Shown in pieces: positions 52,482-60,758 of a stretch of 64,000 nucleotides of DNA. Below the pieces are notes generated by a model that saw only the letters and a program-made list of their open reading frames with translations, did not search any database and was not told the DNA's origin. The stretch is from Oscillatoriales cyanobacterium CG2_30_40_61 (GTDB lineage: Bacteria; Cyanobacteriota; Cyanobacteriia; Cyanobacteriales; Microcoleaceae). The stretch is from NCBI GenBank assembly GCA_001873365.1, contig MNYZ01000012.1, forward strand, positions 1 to 64,000, in the 5' to 3' direction. The position numbers were made by a program, and so were the translations under genes. Every line of letters begins with the position of its first letter. The first letter of the stretch is position 1.

Positions 52482-53090
52482 ATGTATTTAACTCCTAAAA
52501 GTCTAACTTCGTTGGACAACATCCCAACTTCGATTGATCCCTTTTCTGAATTCTTCCATAGCAAGTGTCCCATTGTCACGTTTTCAACCTGTTCATCGTT
52601 AAATCAGCCTTTTTACAACCTTAGTAGTTTGGGACAGGAAAATGTGATTCACTCATCAAATCAAGGAAGGGAAAATCAAGGTGAGATTGATCAGTCCTAT
52701 GTGGAATTAGCCGTTGATGTGCTCCGAGCTCAAAACCCAGAATATATCCAAGCATTGAAGGATTTTTTAACAGTTTTGCCCAATCCCCGTTGGATTGAGT
52801 GGGTTTTAATCCAGGGGATTTATCGACTTGCAGAAATAGATAGGGAAGCGTGCTTCTGGGTGTTGGATCATTCTGATTATTTAATGCCGGAGTTAGATGT
52901 CAATAATTATGCCGTGCAATGGGTTGGTTTTAAACTCAAATCCCAGGGGTTTATTTTTAATCAGGATTTTTGGTTTACAGCCCCTTTACAGCTTGAACTC
53001 ACGAAAAATGCTAGACTGGAATTATGGCAGAATCTTTCGATCGGCGATCGGTTAATTCTCGAAGCAATTTTTAAGATTCATAATTCCTAA
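52482..53090 (+). CDS. Hypothetical protein
   Basis: The 202-residue product has a low-complexity Ser/Thr/Asn-rich first 65 residues and then a helical domain (VELAVDVLRAQNPEYIQALK, ACFWVLDHSDYLMPELDVNN). I do not recognise it. It is the third gene after the kinase on the same strand, 118 bases after the response regulator. Confidence 0.6.
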   Translation: MYLTPKSLTSLDNIPTSIDPFSEFFHSKCPIVTFSTCSSLNQPFYNLSSLGQENVIHSSNQGRENQGEIDQSYVELAVDVLRAQNPEYIQALKDFLTVLPNPRWIEWVLIQGIYRLAEIDREACFWVLDHSDYLMPELDVNNYAVQWVGFKLKSQGFIFNQDFWFTAPLQLELTKNARLELWQNLSIGDRLILEAIFKIHNS

Positions 53091-53190
53091 GTCGCGGTTT
53101 TTATTAGGGTTTAAATGTAGTTATAAGCTTGATGTTTTTTAGCGTTTTTACTTGTTATTATTTCAGATCTTGATTTTGAGGAGGTTAATT

Positions 53191-53436
53191 ATGTCTAATC
53201 TGATTTGTCCATGCTGTTCATCTACACTCCTGCGCCATATTCGCCACGGGGGAGTTTATTGGTATTGTAGTCATTGCCACGAAGAAATGCCTGATTTGTC
53301 CCTAAACCCTACGGAAAAAGAGAAACAAAAAGAGACAGCCCCATTATCTTCGGTGAAAGAATCGCCAAATTTTAAGTTTAATTCCATTAGTTGGTTCAAG
53401 CAAAAGAATTTGTTAAAAGTTCCTAATTCCGCTTAA
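53191..53436 (+). CDS. Small zinc-ribbon-like protein
   Basis: From the ATG at 53191 (ribosome-binding site gaggagg) the product is 81 residues with two Cys pairs, CPCC and CSHC, in a zinc-ribbon layout (LICPCCSSTLLRHI, GVYWYCSHCHEEM). A basic tail follows. A regulatory or adaptor role is likely; similar small zinc-ribbon proteins accompany cyanobacterial c-di-GMP and two-component genes, but no function is known. Confidence 0.75.
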   Translation: MSNLICPCCSSTLLRHIRHGGVYWYCSHCHEEMPDLSLNPTEKEKQKETAPLSSVKESPNFKFNSISWFKQKNLLKVPNSA

Positions 53437-53465
53437 ATGATATTATTGTGATTGTGGTAAGTGCC

Positions 53466-55346
53466 ATGAAATTAATTAGTAAACTGCCAATACTTGATGA
53501 TTCTAACCTTAATTTAATGGTGGATTCCGGAAGACAGTTTTTCCAGTGGCTTCGGGTTCTAATTTTTAGGACTCTGAACCAAACTCAAGCTGAAATCAAG
53601 ATATTTTTGGCTCCCTTGTTTGTAAATCGAGATCTACAGGAAGCTCTGCAACGCTCCTATAAAGAATTATCGGATTTTAAGTTTGCCCTTGATCAATCTT
53701 CAATTGTCGCGATTACCGACGCCCAAGGGAAAATTACCTATGCTAACCGCAAGTTCTGTGATATTTCTCAATATTATCGAGAAGAATTAATCGGTCAAGA
53801 TCATAGGATTGTTAATTCAGGATATCACTCCAAACACTTTTTTACGGTTTTATGGTCAACGGTTCAATCTGGGAAAATTTGGCGCGGAGAAGTTAGGAAT
53901 AAGGCAAAAGATGGAACCTACTATTGGGTTGATACCACGATTGTTCCTTTTTTAGATGAAAATAATCAACCCTATCAATATATTGTAATTCGTAATGATA
54001 TTACGGAGCGTAAAAAAGCTGAATTTCAACTATTATATGATGTTTTCCATGATCGATTAACCGGATTAGCCAATCGTAGCTTTTTGATTAGTGAAATCGA
54101 TAAATCTATTGAACGGGTGCAAAAATATGATCAGGATTTATTTGCCGTATTATGTTTAGATTTGGATCGGTTTAAGGTGGTAAATGATAGTTTAGGACGT
54201 CATGTAGGAGACCAATTATTAATAGCCTTTTCCCATCTGATTCAATCCTTAGTTTCCCATCCTAATCTTGTCGCCCGTTTAGGCGGGGATGAATTTGCAA
54301 TTTTACTCAAATCCATTCAATCTCCCCTAGAAGCAATTGATCTGGCAAAACAGATTAATCATATCCTATCCAATCCTTTTGAAATTGACGGACATCAAGT
54401 ATTTAAAACCAGTAGTATTGGGATTGTTTTAGGCACAAACCATTATCATCAAGCGGAAAACATCCTCAGAGATGCCGATATTGCCATGCACGAAGCCAAG
54501 GAAAAAGGCAGGGGATGTTTAGAAATTTTTGATCAGAAAATTCATGATCAAACCTTAGTCAAAATGCAGTTGGAAATTGAACTACGCCAGGCAATTATTA
54601 AACAGGAATTTGCCGTTTTTTACCAACCTATTGTTAACTTAACAACCGGAAAAATCAAAGGATTTGAAGCCCTGGTGCGTTGGCTACACCCCGAACAGGG
54701 AATGATTTCCCCGGCGGATTTTATTCCCCTAGCCGAAGCCACCGGATTAATTGTTCCCATCGGAAATTGGGTATTAAAACAAGCCTGTCAACAATTACAA
54801 GAATGGCAAACCCTAAGATCCCTAAAAAATTCAGTTAACCCCCTAACCCTAAATGTGAACTTTTCAGCCAAACAATTTGATTTATCTAATGTAATTGAAA
54901 TTGTAGAAAATATTTTAAATACCACCCAAATTTCCCCTGGTGATCTCAAAATTGAGTTAACTGAAAGTGTTTTAATTGATAATAGTAAAACCCTGGAGAT
55001 TATCGCTCAACTCAAATCCTATCATATTGGCTTGAGTATAGATGATTTCGGGACGGGATATTCCTCCCTTAGCTATTTACATCGCTTTCCCTTAGATACC
55101 CTAAAAATCGATCAATCTTTTATTAGAAATATGGGCAAAAATGGTCGGGAAACTGAAATTGTTTTGGCAATTATTAGTTTAGCCCATAACTTGGGGATGG
55201 ATGTGGTAGCCGAAGGGGTGGAAACCCAAGAACAGTTAGAGCAACTGCGACAATTTAATTGTGAATATGGACAGGGTTATTTGTTTTCTAAACCCCTGAG
55301 TGCCGAAGCCACTGAAGCCCTATTACAGTCTAATCCCCAATGGTAA
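53466..55346 (+). CDS. PAS-GGDEF-EAL c-di-GMP protein
   Basis: From the ATG at 53466 (an in-frame GTG at 53448 would add six residues) the product is 626 residues: a short N-terminal helical part, PAS/PAC (about 70-185, DQSSIVAITDAQGKITYANR), GGDEF (about 190-350) and EAL (about 370-610). The cyclase signature is intact (RLGGDEFAILL), as are the phosphodiesterase signatures FEALVRWLHP, LTESVLID, IDDFGTGYSS and DTLKIDQSFI. It can in principle make and degrade c-di-GMP. The sensory signal is presumably read by the PAS domain. It is 29 bases after the zinc-ribbon gene. Confidence 0.92.
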   Translation: MKLISKLPILDDSNLNLMVDSGRQFFQWLRVLIFRTLNQTQAEIKIFLAPLFVNRDLQEALQRSYKELSDFKFALDQSSIVAITDAQGKITYANRKFCDISQYYREELIGQDHRIVNSGYHSKHFFTVLWSTVQSGKIWRGEVRNKAKDGTYYWVDTTIVPFLDENNQPYQYIVIRNDITERKKAEFQLLYDVFHDRLTGLANRSFLISEIDKSIERVQKYDQDLFAVLCLDLDRFKVVNDSLGRHVGDQLLIAFSHLIQSLVSHPNLVARLGGDEFAILLKSIQSPLEAIDLAKQINHILSNPFEIDGHQVFKTSSIGIVLGTNHYHQAENILRDADIAMHEAKEKGRGCLEIFDQKIHDQTLVKMQLEIELRQAIIKQEFAVFYQPIVNLTTGKIKGFEALVRWLHPEQGMISPADFIPLAEATGLIVPIGNWVLKQACQQLQEWQTLRSLKNSVNPLTLNVNFSAKQFDLSNVIEIVENILNTTQISPGDLKIELTESVLIDNSKTLEIIAQLKSYHIGLSIDDFGTGYSSLSYLHRFPLDTLKIDQSFIRNMGKNGRETEIVLAIISLAHNLGMDVVAEGVETQEQLEQLRQFNCEYGQGYLFSKPLSAEATEALLQSNPQW

Positions 55347-55480
55347 TCTAATTTTAAACCGATGTTCTCCCTCTCTGTCAAAAGTTCAATGACAGAGGGA
55401 GAAAAATTTGTTAAAATTTCCCTGTTAATGGAGTCAATTCCCAAACACAAAACTCAATTAAATTTTAATTAGGAGAAAAA

Positions 55481-55996
55481 ATGGCCGATAACAGACTTCG
55501 TAACTTTTTAATTGGCGCCGGAATTGCCACGGCGGGCGCTATTGGAACTAAAGTCGCCGTAGATTATTTCAAAAATCGAGGTAAAGAAGATGTTGTGGAT
55601 GAAAGTAAAGGTGATGCGATCGCCGCTTCTCCAGAACAAGTCAGTTATGCTGTAGTTCAACCCAGTGAAGTTCAGACCTTTTTAGATACCAGTTTTGGCG
55701 AAGTCGGTCGTTATGTTCCCATCCGAGAACCCAAGGTTTTTGATTATCAAGATCAACAATATATGGTGATTTGGGCCGAAGATAATAAAAACAAGAAAAA
55801 TCAAATGATGGCCTTCCAATATACGGACTCCGGCCGGAAAATGATTGCCAGTGTCGGCTATACCCCCGCAAAAACCGATTATAACCTTCCGGGCTTGGGT
55901 AGTACCCCCTTTGCCGTAGAGGTCAACGGTCAAAAATTAACCTCCGGTCAAGGAGAAACAGGCGGAAGCAACGACGTCGATTTTGTTCTAGCCTAA
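55481..55996 (+). CDS. Hypothetical protein
   Basis: The 171-residue product follows a clear taggag ribosome-binding site. It has a short N-terminal hydrophobic stretch (LIGAGIATAGAIGTKVAV) that could be a membrane anchor, and a beta-rich remainder (YMVIWAEDNKNKKNQMMAFQ, SGRKMIASVGYTP). I do not recognise it. A palindrome (56005-56030) lies just past its stop. Confidence 0.65.
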   Translation: MADNRLRNFLIGAGIATAGAIGTKVAVDYFKNRGKEDVVDESKGDAIAASPEQVSYAVVQPSEVQTFLDTSFGEVGRYVPIREPKVFDYQDQQYMVIWAEDNKNKKNQMMAFQYTDSGRKMIASVGYTPAKTDYNLPGLGSTPFAVEVNGQKLTSGQGETGGSNDVDFVLA

Positions 55997-56004
55997 CCCC
56001 CCCC

Positions 56005-56030
56005 GTAGAGACGTGCCACGGCGCGTCTCT
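56005..56030. repeat. Palindromic repeat 'gtagagacgtgc'
   Basis: agagacgtgc and gcgcgtctct form a near-perfect stem; it is a relative of the palindrome at 8848-8875. It lies between the hypothetical gene and the convergent PIN-domain gene. Confidence 0.7.
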
Positions 56031-56034
56031 CTCT

Positions 56035-56475
56035 TTACGGTAAGCTACCCGGCTCAGTTGACCAATTTTCTGTTGACAATTCTATAATTTGTCCAAAGTC
56101 TGACTGATTACAGGTAAGTAAAATAGCTTGATGTGTCAAACTAATAGCAGCAATTTTCAGATCCATAGTCCCTAAACGAGGGTAAGATTTTCGGAGTTGT
56201 TGATATGCGATCGCTGCGGTTTCATTAAAGGGGAGAATAGGAATTGAACAGTAGTCTGTTGCCAATTGCTGTAGTCCTTGATAGGCTAAAACTTGTTCAT
56301 CTATATTTTTAGCTCGTCCTAGAAAACTAAGTCGCCCTCTGGTTTGTTCTTCATAAGTAATAATCGTGACAGCAACTTCAACTTTTTTTAGGGTTTCTAG
56401 TCTTTTTAAAATGCCTTTTCCCGGTTGTCCGTTGCGCTGAATTAAGCTCAGATGGTCGGTGTCTAGGATGTACAT
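56035..56475 (-). CDS. VapC-like PIN-domain toxin
   Basis: From the ATG at 56475 the product is 146 residues with PIN-domain acidic residues: the first Asp in MYILDTDHLSLIQR, Glu in VTIITYEEQTRG, and the C-terminal TMDLKIAAISLTHQAILLTC with the DLKIAA motif and TCNQSDF. This is a VapC-family RNase. The upstream start at 56481 is a TTG and is less likely. The small gene upstream on the same strand is its probable antitoxin. Confidence 0.85.
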   Translation of the reverse strand: MYILDTDHLSLIQRNGQPGKGILKRLETLKKVEVAVTIITYEEQTRGRLSFLGRAKNIDEQVLAYQGLQQLATDYCSIPILPFNETAAIAYQQLRKSYPRLGTMDLKIAAISLTHQAILLTCNQSDFGQIIELSTENWSTEPGSLP

Positions 56476-56492
56476 AAACAAATCTGATTAAT

Positions 56493-56705
56493 CTACTCCG
56501 CAGAGTTACGCCACTCTTTCCCTAATTCTAGGACAGCATCAAAGGTAGGGTCATTTTCGCAACTACCTGCGACTTTTTGCCACCAAGGATTTTTCTGCTC
56601 AATCAAGCTAGATAAAATCTGTTTCATCTCTGCAAGTTCCGTTTCTAAAATGGCAACTCGTGCTTCAATTTTTTGGGGCTTTTCTTCAGTCTGTTGAGAT
56701 ATCAT
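56493..56705 (-). CDS. Small coiled-coil protein, probable antitoxin
   Basis: The 70-residue product has a coiled-coil middle (KIEARVAILETELAEMKQIL) and WWQKVAGSCENDPTFDAVLE, a motif common in small proteins upstream of cyanobacterial PIN toxins. It ends 17 bases before the PIN gene start. The pair is therefore a probable toxin-antitoxin module; DNA binding is not evident from its sequence. Confidence 0.72.
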   Translation of the reverse strand: MISQQTEEKPQKIEARVAILETELAEMKQILSSLIEQKNPWWQKVAGSCENDPTFDAVLELGKEWRNSAE

Positions 56706-56825
56706 GATGGGGGAGAAGTTTATTTAAGATTTTGTGTTGATTTAAAGTATAGCTTCGAGGGAAGCATCGCGTCACGGAAGCGGTTAAGGTTGAGAATCCG
56801 TCCGACTTCAGCAAACGGAGAAATC

Positions 56826-56927
56826 CTACCTGACTGGACTCGAACCCGCAGGACATTTTAACCCTTCTTCGGGCACAGGAGCTGGGGATAAAGTCGGGGG
56901 TTCGGTGGAGGGTTGACCGCAATTGTC
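56826..56927 (-). pseudogene. Duplicated 3' end of the pilin-like lipoprotein gene
   Basis: Translating the minus strand gives QPSTEPPTLSPAPVPEEGLK and then CPAGSSPVR plus stop, which matches the last residues of the gene at 57458-57931 with a few changes. Upstream of the DNCG residues the similarity ends abruptly. This is a partial duplicate of about 100 bases left between the PIN module and the OB-fold gene, in the same orientation as the intact gene. Confidence 0.85.
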
Positions 56928-57014
56928 CCTATCATTATACCAAAAGGTGTGGCACGGGAAATTACCGATGCCGATTCGTGATCCATGTACAAACAATAGT
57001 TAAAGGTTTTGTCC

Positions 57015-57377
57015 ATGAAAAAGTTAGTTATATTGGCACTATCTACGGTCGTTATTAATTGTAGTTTTGCTGCTAAGGCTCAAGTTCCGATCAACAGTCT
57101 TCAACAGAGAGAACGAACAGTTACCATTAGTGGTACAGTTCAGAGTGTCGTCGGCAATCAATTTACTCTTAACGATGATACTGGCGAAGTTATTGTAGAT
57201 GCCGGGCCGCGTTGGTATCATACAATCAATGTATCTCCGGGAGAAAAATTAACTGTAACTGGTGAGTATGATGATGACAATTTTGATGCTTTTCAAATTA
57301 CCCGTGCCAATGGCGAAACGATTATAATCCGCAATAGCCCCGGTCGTCCACCTTGGGCTGGGGGCAGAAAGAACTAG
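57015..57377 (+). CDS. Secreted small OB-fold-like protein
   Basis: From the ATG at 57015 the product is 120 residues with a signal peptide (KKLVILALSTVVINCSFAAKAQ, split near AKA) and a beta-rich domain ITVSG-like: VTISGTVQSVVGNQFTLNDD, GEKLTVTGEYDDDNFDAFQI. This pattern fits bacterial OB-fold (BOF/DUF5666-like) exported proteins. It lies between the duplicated gene fragment and the pilin-like gene. A TTG at 57009 is a less likely start. Confidence 0.7.
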   Translation: MKKLVILALSTVVINCSFAAKAQVPINSLQQRERTVTISGTVQSVVGNQFTLNDDTGEVIVDAGPRWYHTINVSPGEKLTVTGEYDDDNFDAFQITRANGETIIIRNSPGRPPWAGGRKN

Positions 57378-57457
57378 AGTTATATCAGAAAAAAAATAAT
57401 CTGGCTATTTAATACCCCAAAACTATCATAAAAACCCGCTCTTAAAACAAAGAAATT

Positions 57458-57931
57458 TTATCTGACTGGACTCGAACCCGCCGGACATTTTAACCCTTCT
57501 CCGGGTACAGGAGTTGGGGATAAAGCCGGGGGTTCGGTGGAGGGTTGATCAGTTTGGCAAATATTAGCGATCGCCATTACACCGCCTGCTGTGTGACTAA
57601 CGGTCACGACTCCAGCATAACTAGGGAGTCCGTCTTGTTTGGCCGCCGCCGTCATCAACACGGTTTCCGCATATTGACCTTGGGTATTCACGCTATAGCG
57701 ATATTCTCCCGTGTCTAAATTCGCATTCAAAGATAACCCTTGAATAGAGTTGGCAAACTTACCATTAGCTTGATAATAAGCCTGTTGTCCCGTGGTCATA
57801 GTTTGCATGACAAATTCGGCTTTATCGCTTTCATTTAATTGGGGTAAGGACAAATTTAGAGAACAACTCGTTAATAGGACAGGAGCAACGAGGAGAACTC
57901 CCGAAAGCCATTTTCTTAAAGACTTATCCAT
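57458..57931 (-). CDS. Pilin-like lipoprotein (type IV pilin-like G/H family)
   Basis: The 157-residue product has a lipoprotein signal with the lipobox VLLTSC (Cys at about 23) and a pilin-G/H-like domain: DKAEFVMQTMTTGQQAYYQA, NGKFANSIQGLSLNANLDTG, YSVNTQGQYAETVLMTAAAK. The C-terminus is a Pro-rich tail ending CPAGSSPVR. In cyanobacteria this family looks like truncated minor pilins anchored as lipoproteins. A partial copy of its end lies at 56826-56927. Confidence 0.75.
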   Translation of the reverse strand: MDKSLRKWLSGVLLVAPVLLTSCSLNLSLPQLNESDKAEFVMQTMTTGQQAYYQANGKFANSIQGLSLNANLDTGEYRYSVNTQGQYAETVLMTAAAKQDGLPSYAGVVTVSHTAGGVMAIANICQTDQPSTEPPALSPTPVPGEGLKCPAGSSPVR

Positions 57932-58017
57932 ATTTCCCTTAACCTGTAATCACCGGGTATAACGTTTGTTATCCCCATCTACAGGGTAAAAGTAGAACAT
58001 TCCTGAATTCTTTATCT

Positions 58018-58473
58018 TTAGGGTTTATAAACTTCTAAGGTGGTAACTCGGTTGGGCGTTTCCGATACACTCACCCGCATAATTTGGATATGATTATCAA
58101 TGGGAATTCGAGAAAAATATAAACACATTTCCTCCGTAGTTCCATGGGGACATAGGGGATGATCATTAACAATTTCGGGTAACTGTTTTGCCCAAACTTG
58201 TAATTGATTTTCCATTTCTACCATATCCAACCCATACAAATCTTCAGGATGTCTCACAGCTTGCAATTCTAAGCTGATTTCAAAATTATGAAAATGGCAA
58301 TCTTTCCAAATTGGCGGATTAAAATGTTGACGGTGTAAAGTGGTTTTAATGGTATAATTAAAGGTTAATGATTCTCGATAAACTTGTTCATTCACCTCCA
58401 CAATATTGCGATAGGGAATAGTTTGTTTTTCTAGCCATTCTGGAGGATAGTGGGAACGGAATTCTGGTTTCAT
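58018..58473 (-). CDS. QueD/PTPS-superfamily-like protein
   Basis: The 151-residue product resembles 6-carboxytetrahydropterin synthase: a possible zinc-ligand region TLHRQHFNPPIWKDCHFHNF, then ISLELQAVRHPEDLYGLDMV, PHGTTEEMCLYF (the PTxE segment) and VSVSETPNRVTTLEVY (the ETP/ET segment). The usual CxxxHGH is replaced by CHFH, so the catalytic Cys is shifted by three residues. queE is the next gene upstream, so a role in 7-deazaguanine synthesis is likely, but catalytic competence is unclear. Confidence 0.55.
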   Translation of the reverse strand: MKPEFRSHYPPEWLEKQTIPYRNIVEVNEQVYRESLTFNYTIKTTLHRQHFNPPIWKDCHFHNFEISLELQAVRHPEDLYGLDMVEMENQLQVWAKQLPEIVNDHPLCPHGTTEEMCLYFSRIPIDNHIQIMRVSVSETPNRVTTLEVYKP

Positions 58474-58505
58474 AGTTAAATAGGATCAAAATTAAATTGA
58501 TTAAA

Positions 58506-58607
58506 TAGGACTTAAGCAGAAACCGGGTTTCTGAACGAGAAATCACCGATTTCATCCGCAAAATCAGTGCCAGAAACGCGGTTTCTTTGGTCTTTTGCGT
58601 AAGTCCT
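58506..58607. repeat. MITE-like palindrome between QueD-like gene and queE
   Basis: The outer arms aggacttaagc (58508) and gcgtaagtcct (58597) can pair, as can the inner agaaaccgggtttct (58518) and agaaacgcggtttct (58573). The element is about 100 bases with terminal inverted repeats and no ORF of its own, and its inner palindrome matches that after cimA. Confidence 0.7.
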
Positions 58608-58614
58608 GTTAAAA

Positions 58615-59229
58615 TTAAGGAACTTGTAACCATTTATGAATTTGCACCGATAACCGATAGTGGGGAAATTTTTTTAATAATTCTAAAACTAAAGGTAAAG
58701 TGCGATCGCGTTGGTTCCATTCCGGTTGTAGAAACACGGGAATTTGATCATTAAGCTCTAAATATTCAGCATAAAACTCTAATTCCGATCCGGTTTCAAT
58801 CACCAATTTAATCTCGTTTGCGCGTTTCCATATTAACGGAACTACAGGATAATTGGGACTAACATGATGTTTCGGACTTAACGTGACCCAAACAGAATTA
58901 GGGATATCTTGCCAAAAAGAACCCGATGTTTCAATAGCAACGGTTCTTCGGGTCGCTTCAATAGTTTGAATTAACCGGGGAAGTTGAGCATATATCAACG
59001 GTTCTCCCCCTGATATTACCACCCTGGGCGATCGCAATTCTGCCATTAACGAATCAAAAGATCGGAGTTGACGGGGTAAATCCATCCCCCCATCCCCATA
59101 ACCCGTATCACACCAAGGACAACGAACCGGACAACCTGCTAACCGAATAAAATCTACCAGAGTTCCGACCCAATATCCTTCTCCTTGAATCGTAGATTGA
59201 AAAGTTTCATGAACGGGAATTTCAAACAT
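58615..59229 (-). CDS. queE: 7-carboxy-7-deazaguanine synthase QueE
   Basis: The 204-residue product (ATG at 59229; a preceding TTG is not used) is a radical SAM enzyme: [34 protein letters not shown] (the CxxxCxxC-type cluster in which the Cys residues are C-P-V-R-C-P-W-C), [13 protein letters not shown] and SPKHHVSPN. QueE rearranges carboxytetrahydropterin to 7-carboxy-7-deazaguanine. It precedes the QueD-like gene on the same strand and overlaps nothing; queC is 52 kb away. Confidence 0.93.
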   Translation of the reverse strand: MFEIPVHETFQSTIQGEGYWVGTLVDFIRLAGCPVRCPWCDTGYGDGGMDLPRQLRSFDSLMAELRSPRVVISGGEPLIYAQLPRLIQTIEATRRTVAIETSGSFWQDIPNSVWVTLSPKHHVSPNYPVVPLIWKRANEIKLVIETGSELEFYAEYLELNDQIPVFLQPEWNQRDRTLPLVLELLKKFPHYRLSVQIHKWLQVP

Positions 59230-59244
59230 CAAAACGTTAACGAT

Positions 59245-59622
59245 TTATCCCCCACTAATTTTAGCTTTATATCCTAATTTTATCAAAGTTTCCATCACTT
59301 TAGGACGATGATCACCTTGAATTTCAATAGTATTTTCTTTAACCGTTCCCCCCGCCCCACATTGGGATTTTAACTGTTTAACTAATAATTCCAAAGTTTC
59401 CGGTTTAACTTGAAATCCACTAATAACCGTGACAGTTTTTCCCTTGCGTCCTGAACGAGTGGCTTGGATTTTCAAATTGTGTTGATTTGGGGGAATCTCA
59501 GGAACAGAACCAGGAGAACGTTCTAAAGCCGCTGAATTTGTACCCGTCCCAAACTCAGAATAAACCACACGGTTTCCCCCGGAGTTAACTTTATGCTCAG
59601 AATCCCGTTTTGATGTAGTCAT
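59245..59622 (-). CDS. SUI1/YciH-type translation initiation factor-like protein
   Basis: The 125-residue product has a variable N-terminal 50 residues and then an eIF1/SUI1 domain: RSGRKGKTVTVISGFQVKPE, LLVKQLKSQCGAGGTVKENT and IEIQGDHRPKVMETLIKLGY. Bacterial YciH-type proteins bind ribosomes and affect start-codon selection. It ends 15 bases before queE on the same strand, so they may be cotranscribed. Confidence 0.92.
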   Translation of the reverse strand: MTTSKRDSEHKVNSGGNRVVYSEFGTGTNSAALERSPGSVPEIPPNQHNLKIQATRSGRKGKTVTVISGFQVKPETLELLVKQLKSQCGAGGTVKENTIEIQGDHRPKVMETLIKLGYKAKISGG

Positions 59623-59717
59623 AAACCGAAATAAGAATTATATTTGATACCAAAAAACCATCCTTACAAAGATCAAAAATCCCCAGTCATAGTAGTATTT
59701 ACAAATGGTTTTTTTCT

Positions 59718-59748
59718 CCGTGTCCTTGTGTCTTTGTGGTTAAATTAG
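59718..59748. repeat. Dispersed 'accacaaagacacaa' repeat
   Basis: gtgtccttgtgtctttgtgg, the reverse complement of the sequence at 61684-61707 (ccacaaagacacaaagacac), occurs just downstream of the DUF3120 gene. It is a dispersed intergenic repeat that I recall from cyanobacterial genomes. Confidence 0.6.
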
Positions 59749-60446
59749 GCTAAACAAGCCGCCACCAAAAATAAACTATCCACCAAAATTGTACTTAATA
59801 CCGCTCCCCCAAAAGCCCACCAGTGTTGTTCCTTCGATTGTAACGGAAAAACACCAACTCCAAATAAAAATAGGGCAAATCCCACGGCCCAACTAATTCC
59901 CCAGGGGGTAGTAACCATTTGTAGGGCGTTTTGAAATATTGGTAAGGCTAAGGCGGGTTCAACGTGCATGAGTTGACGCCAACTGGGAATTAATCCGGCG
60001 ATATAAAAATATCCGTCCGTAACCGCCGTACCAAATAGGGAACCCAAATAGAACCAGTTTCCCACCTTTCCCCAACCCCGATATAAACACCACACCGCAA
60101 AGGGGACACCTACAGCTTCTATGGGTAAATGTAATAGGGGTTCCCAGCGTAACCAACCCCAATAGATTGCACCCGTAAACCAACTCCAACTAAAACCGAA
60201 TAATAGGTCTCCCCAAACCCAAGTGGCGGGTTGTCTGATTAATCTCCAACTGATTCCTAGCCATCCCAAGGTGAGAATCACGCTAAATTCTGGCCATTGT
60301 CGGACTAGCGGGGCTTGGAAAAACACCGGGACACTCACGAGAAATACCGAGGCGAAAAATACCAGCCAAGTCTGGGAGATCCTAACTTTGGCCAGAACTC
60401 TCTGAAGAAATCCAGAGGTGGGTTGAATCGGTTGAATGGTAGTCAA
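59745..60446 (-). CDS. DUF3120 membrane protein
   Basis: The 233-residue product has at least six hydrophobic segments and the conserved phrases WGDLLFGFSWSWFTGAIYWG and FGTAVTDGYFYIAGLIPSW that I associate with cyanobacterial DUF3120. The function is unknown. The reading frame starts with TTG at 60446, and no internal ATG gives a better fit, so the start is moderately certain. It is divergent from cpcG. Confidence 0.82.
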   Translation of the reverse strand: MTTIQPIQPTSGFLQRVLAKVRISQTWLVFFASVFLVSVPVFFQAPLVRQWPEFSVILTLGWLGISWRLIRQPATWVWGDLLFGFSWSWFTGAIYWGWLRWEPLLHLPIEAVGVPFAVWCLYRGWGKVGNWFYLGSLFGTAVTDGYFYIAGLIPSWRQLMHVEPALALPIFQNALQMVTTPWGISWAVGFALFLFGVGVFPLQSKEQHWWAFGGAVLSTILVDSLFLVAACLA

Positions 60447-60758
60447 AATAAAACCTAGTAGGATGTTGAGTAAGATCTTTAAGATTTATTAAGTAGATTA
60501 TCATAAATTAATATATCTTGACAATTATCCCCCCCTAGGGGATTTAATCTTTAATTTAGCATAATCGGTCTAGGGTGTGTGATGTCAAAAAATGTTACAT
60601 ATTGTTGCATCGGTTCAGAAAAATGCCAGATGGGTTGCCGAAATCCCCTAATCTGTACTATAGCCAACCCTGTCGCTCCCAAGCCCTGAGTGATCATGGC
60701 TTCGTAGACCGCAAGATAAAAAATAAAGTTGACCTTCAAAATTAAGGAGATATTTAAG
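60447..60758. other. 312-base upstream region of cpcG
   Basis: This is the likely promoter and leader of the phycobilisome linker gene; a strong aaggaga ribosome-binding site lies at 60743-60749. A minus-strand ORF of 62 codons overlaps it (60739-60551), but I see no sign that it is a real gene. Confidence 0.45.

Noticed and set aside
56829-56850. tRNA gene 3' half (gcgggttcgagtccagtc on the minus strand)
   Set aside because: The T-arm pairing has a mismatch, no other tRNA arms are found, and the same bases are the coding end of a pilin-like gene; it is kept only as a remark in the duplication finding.
60551-60739. 62-codon minus-strand ORF upstream of cpcG
   Set aside because: No recognisable family and it overlaps the cpcG leader; likely a chance reading frame.
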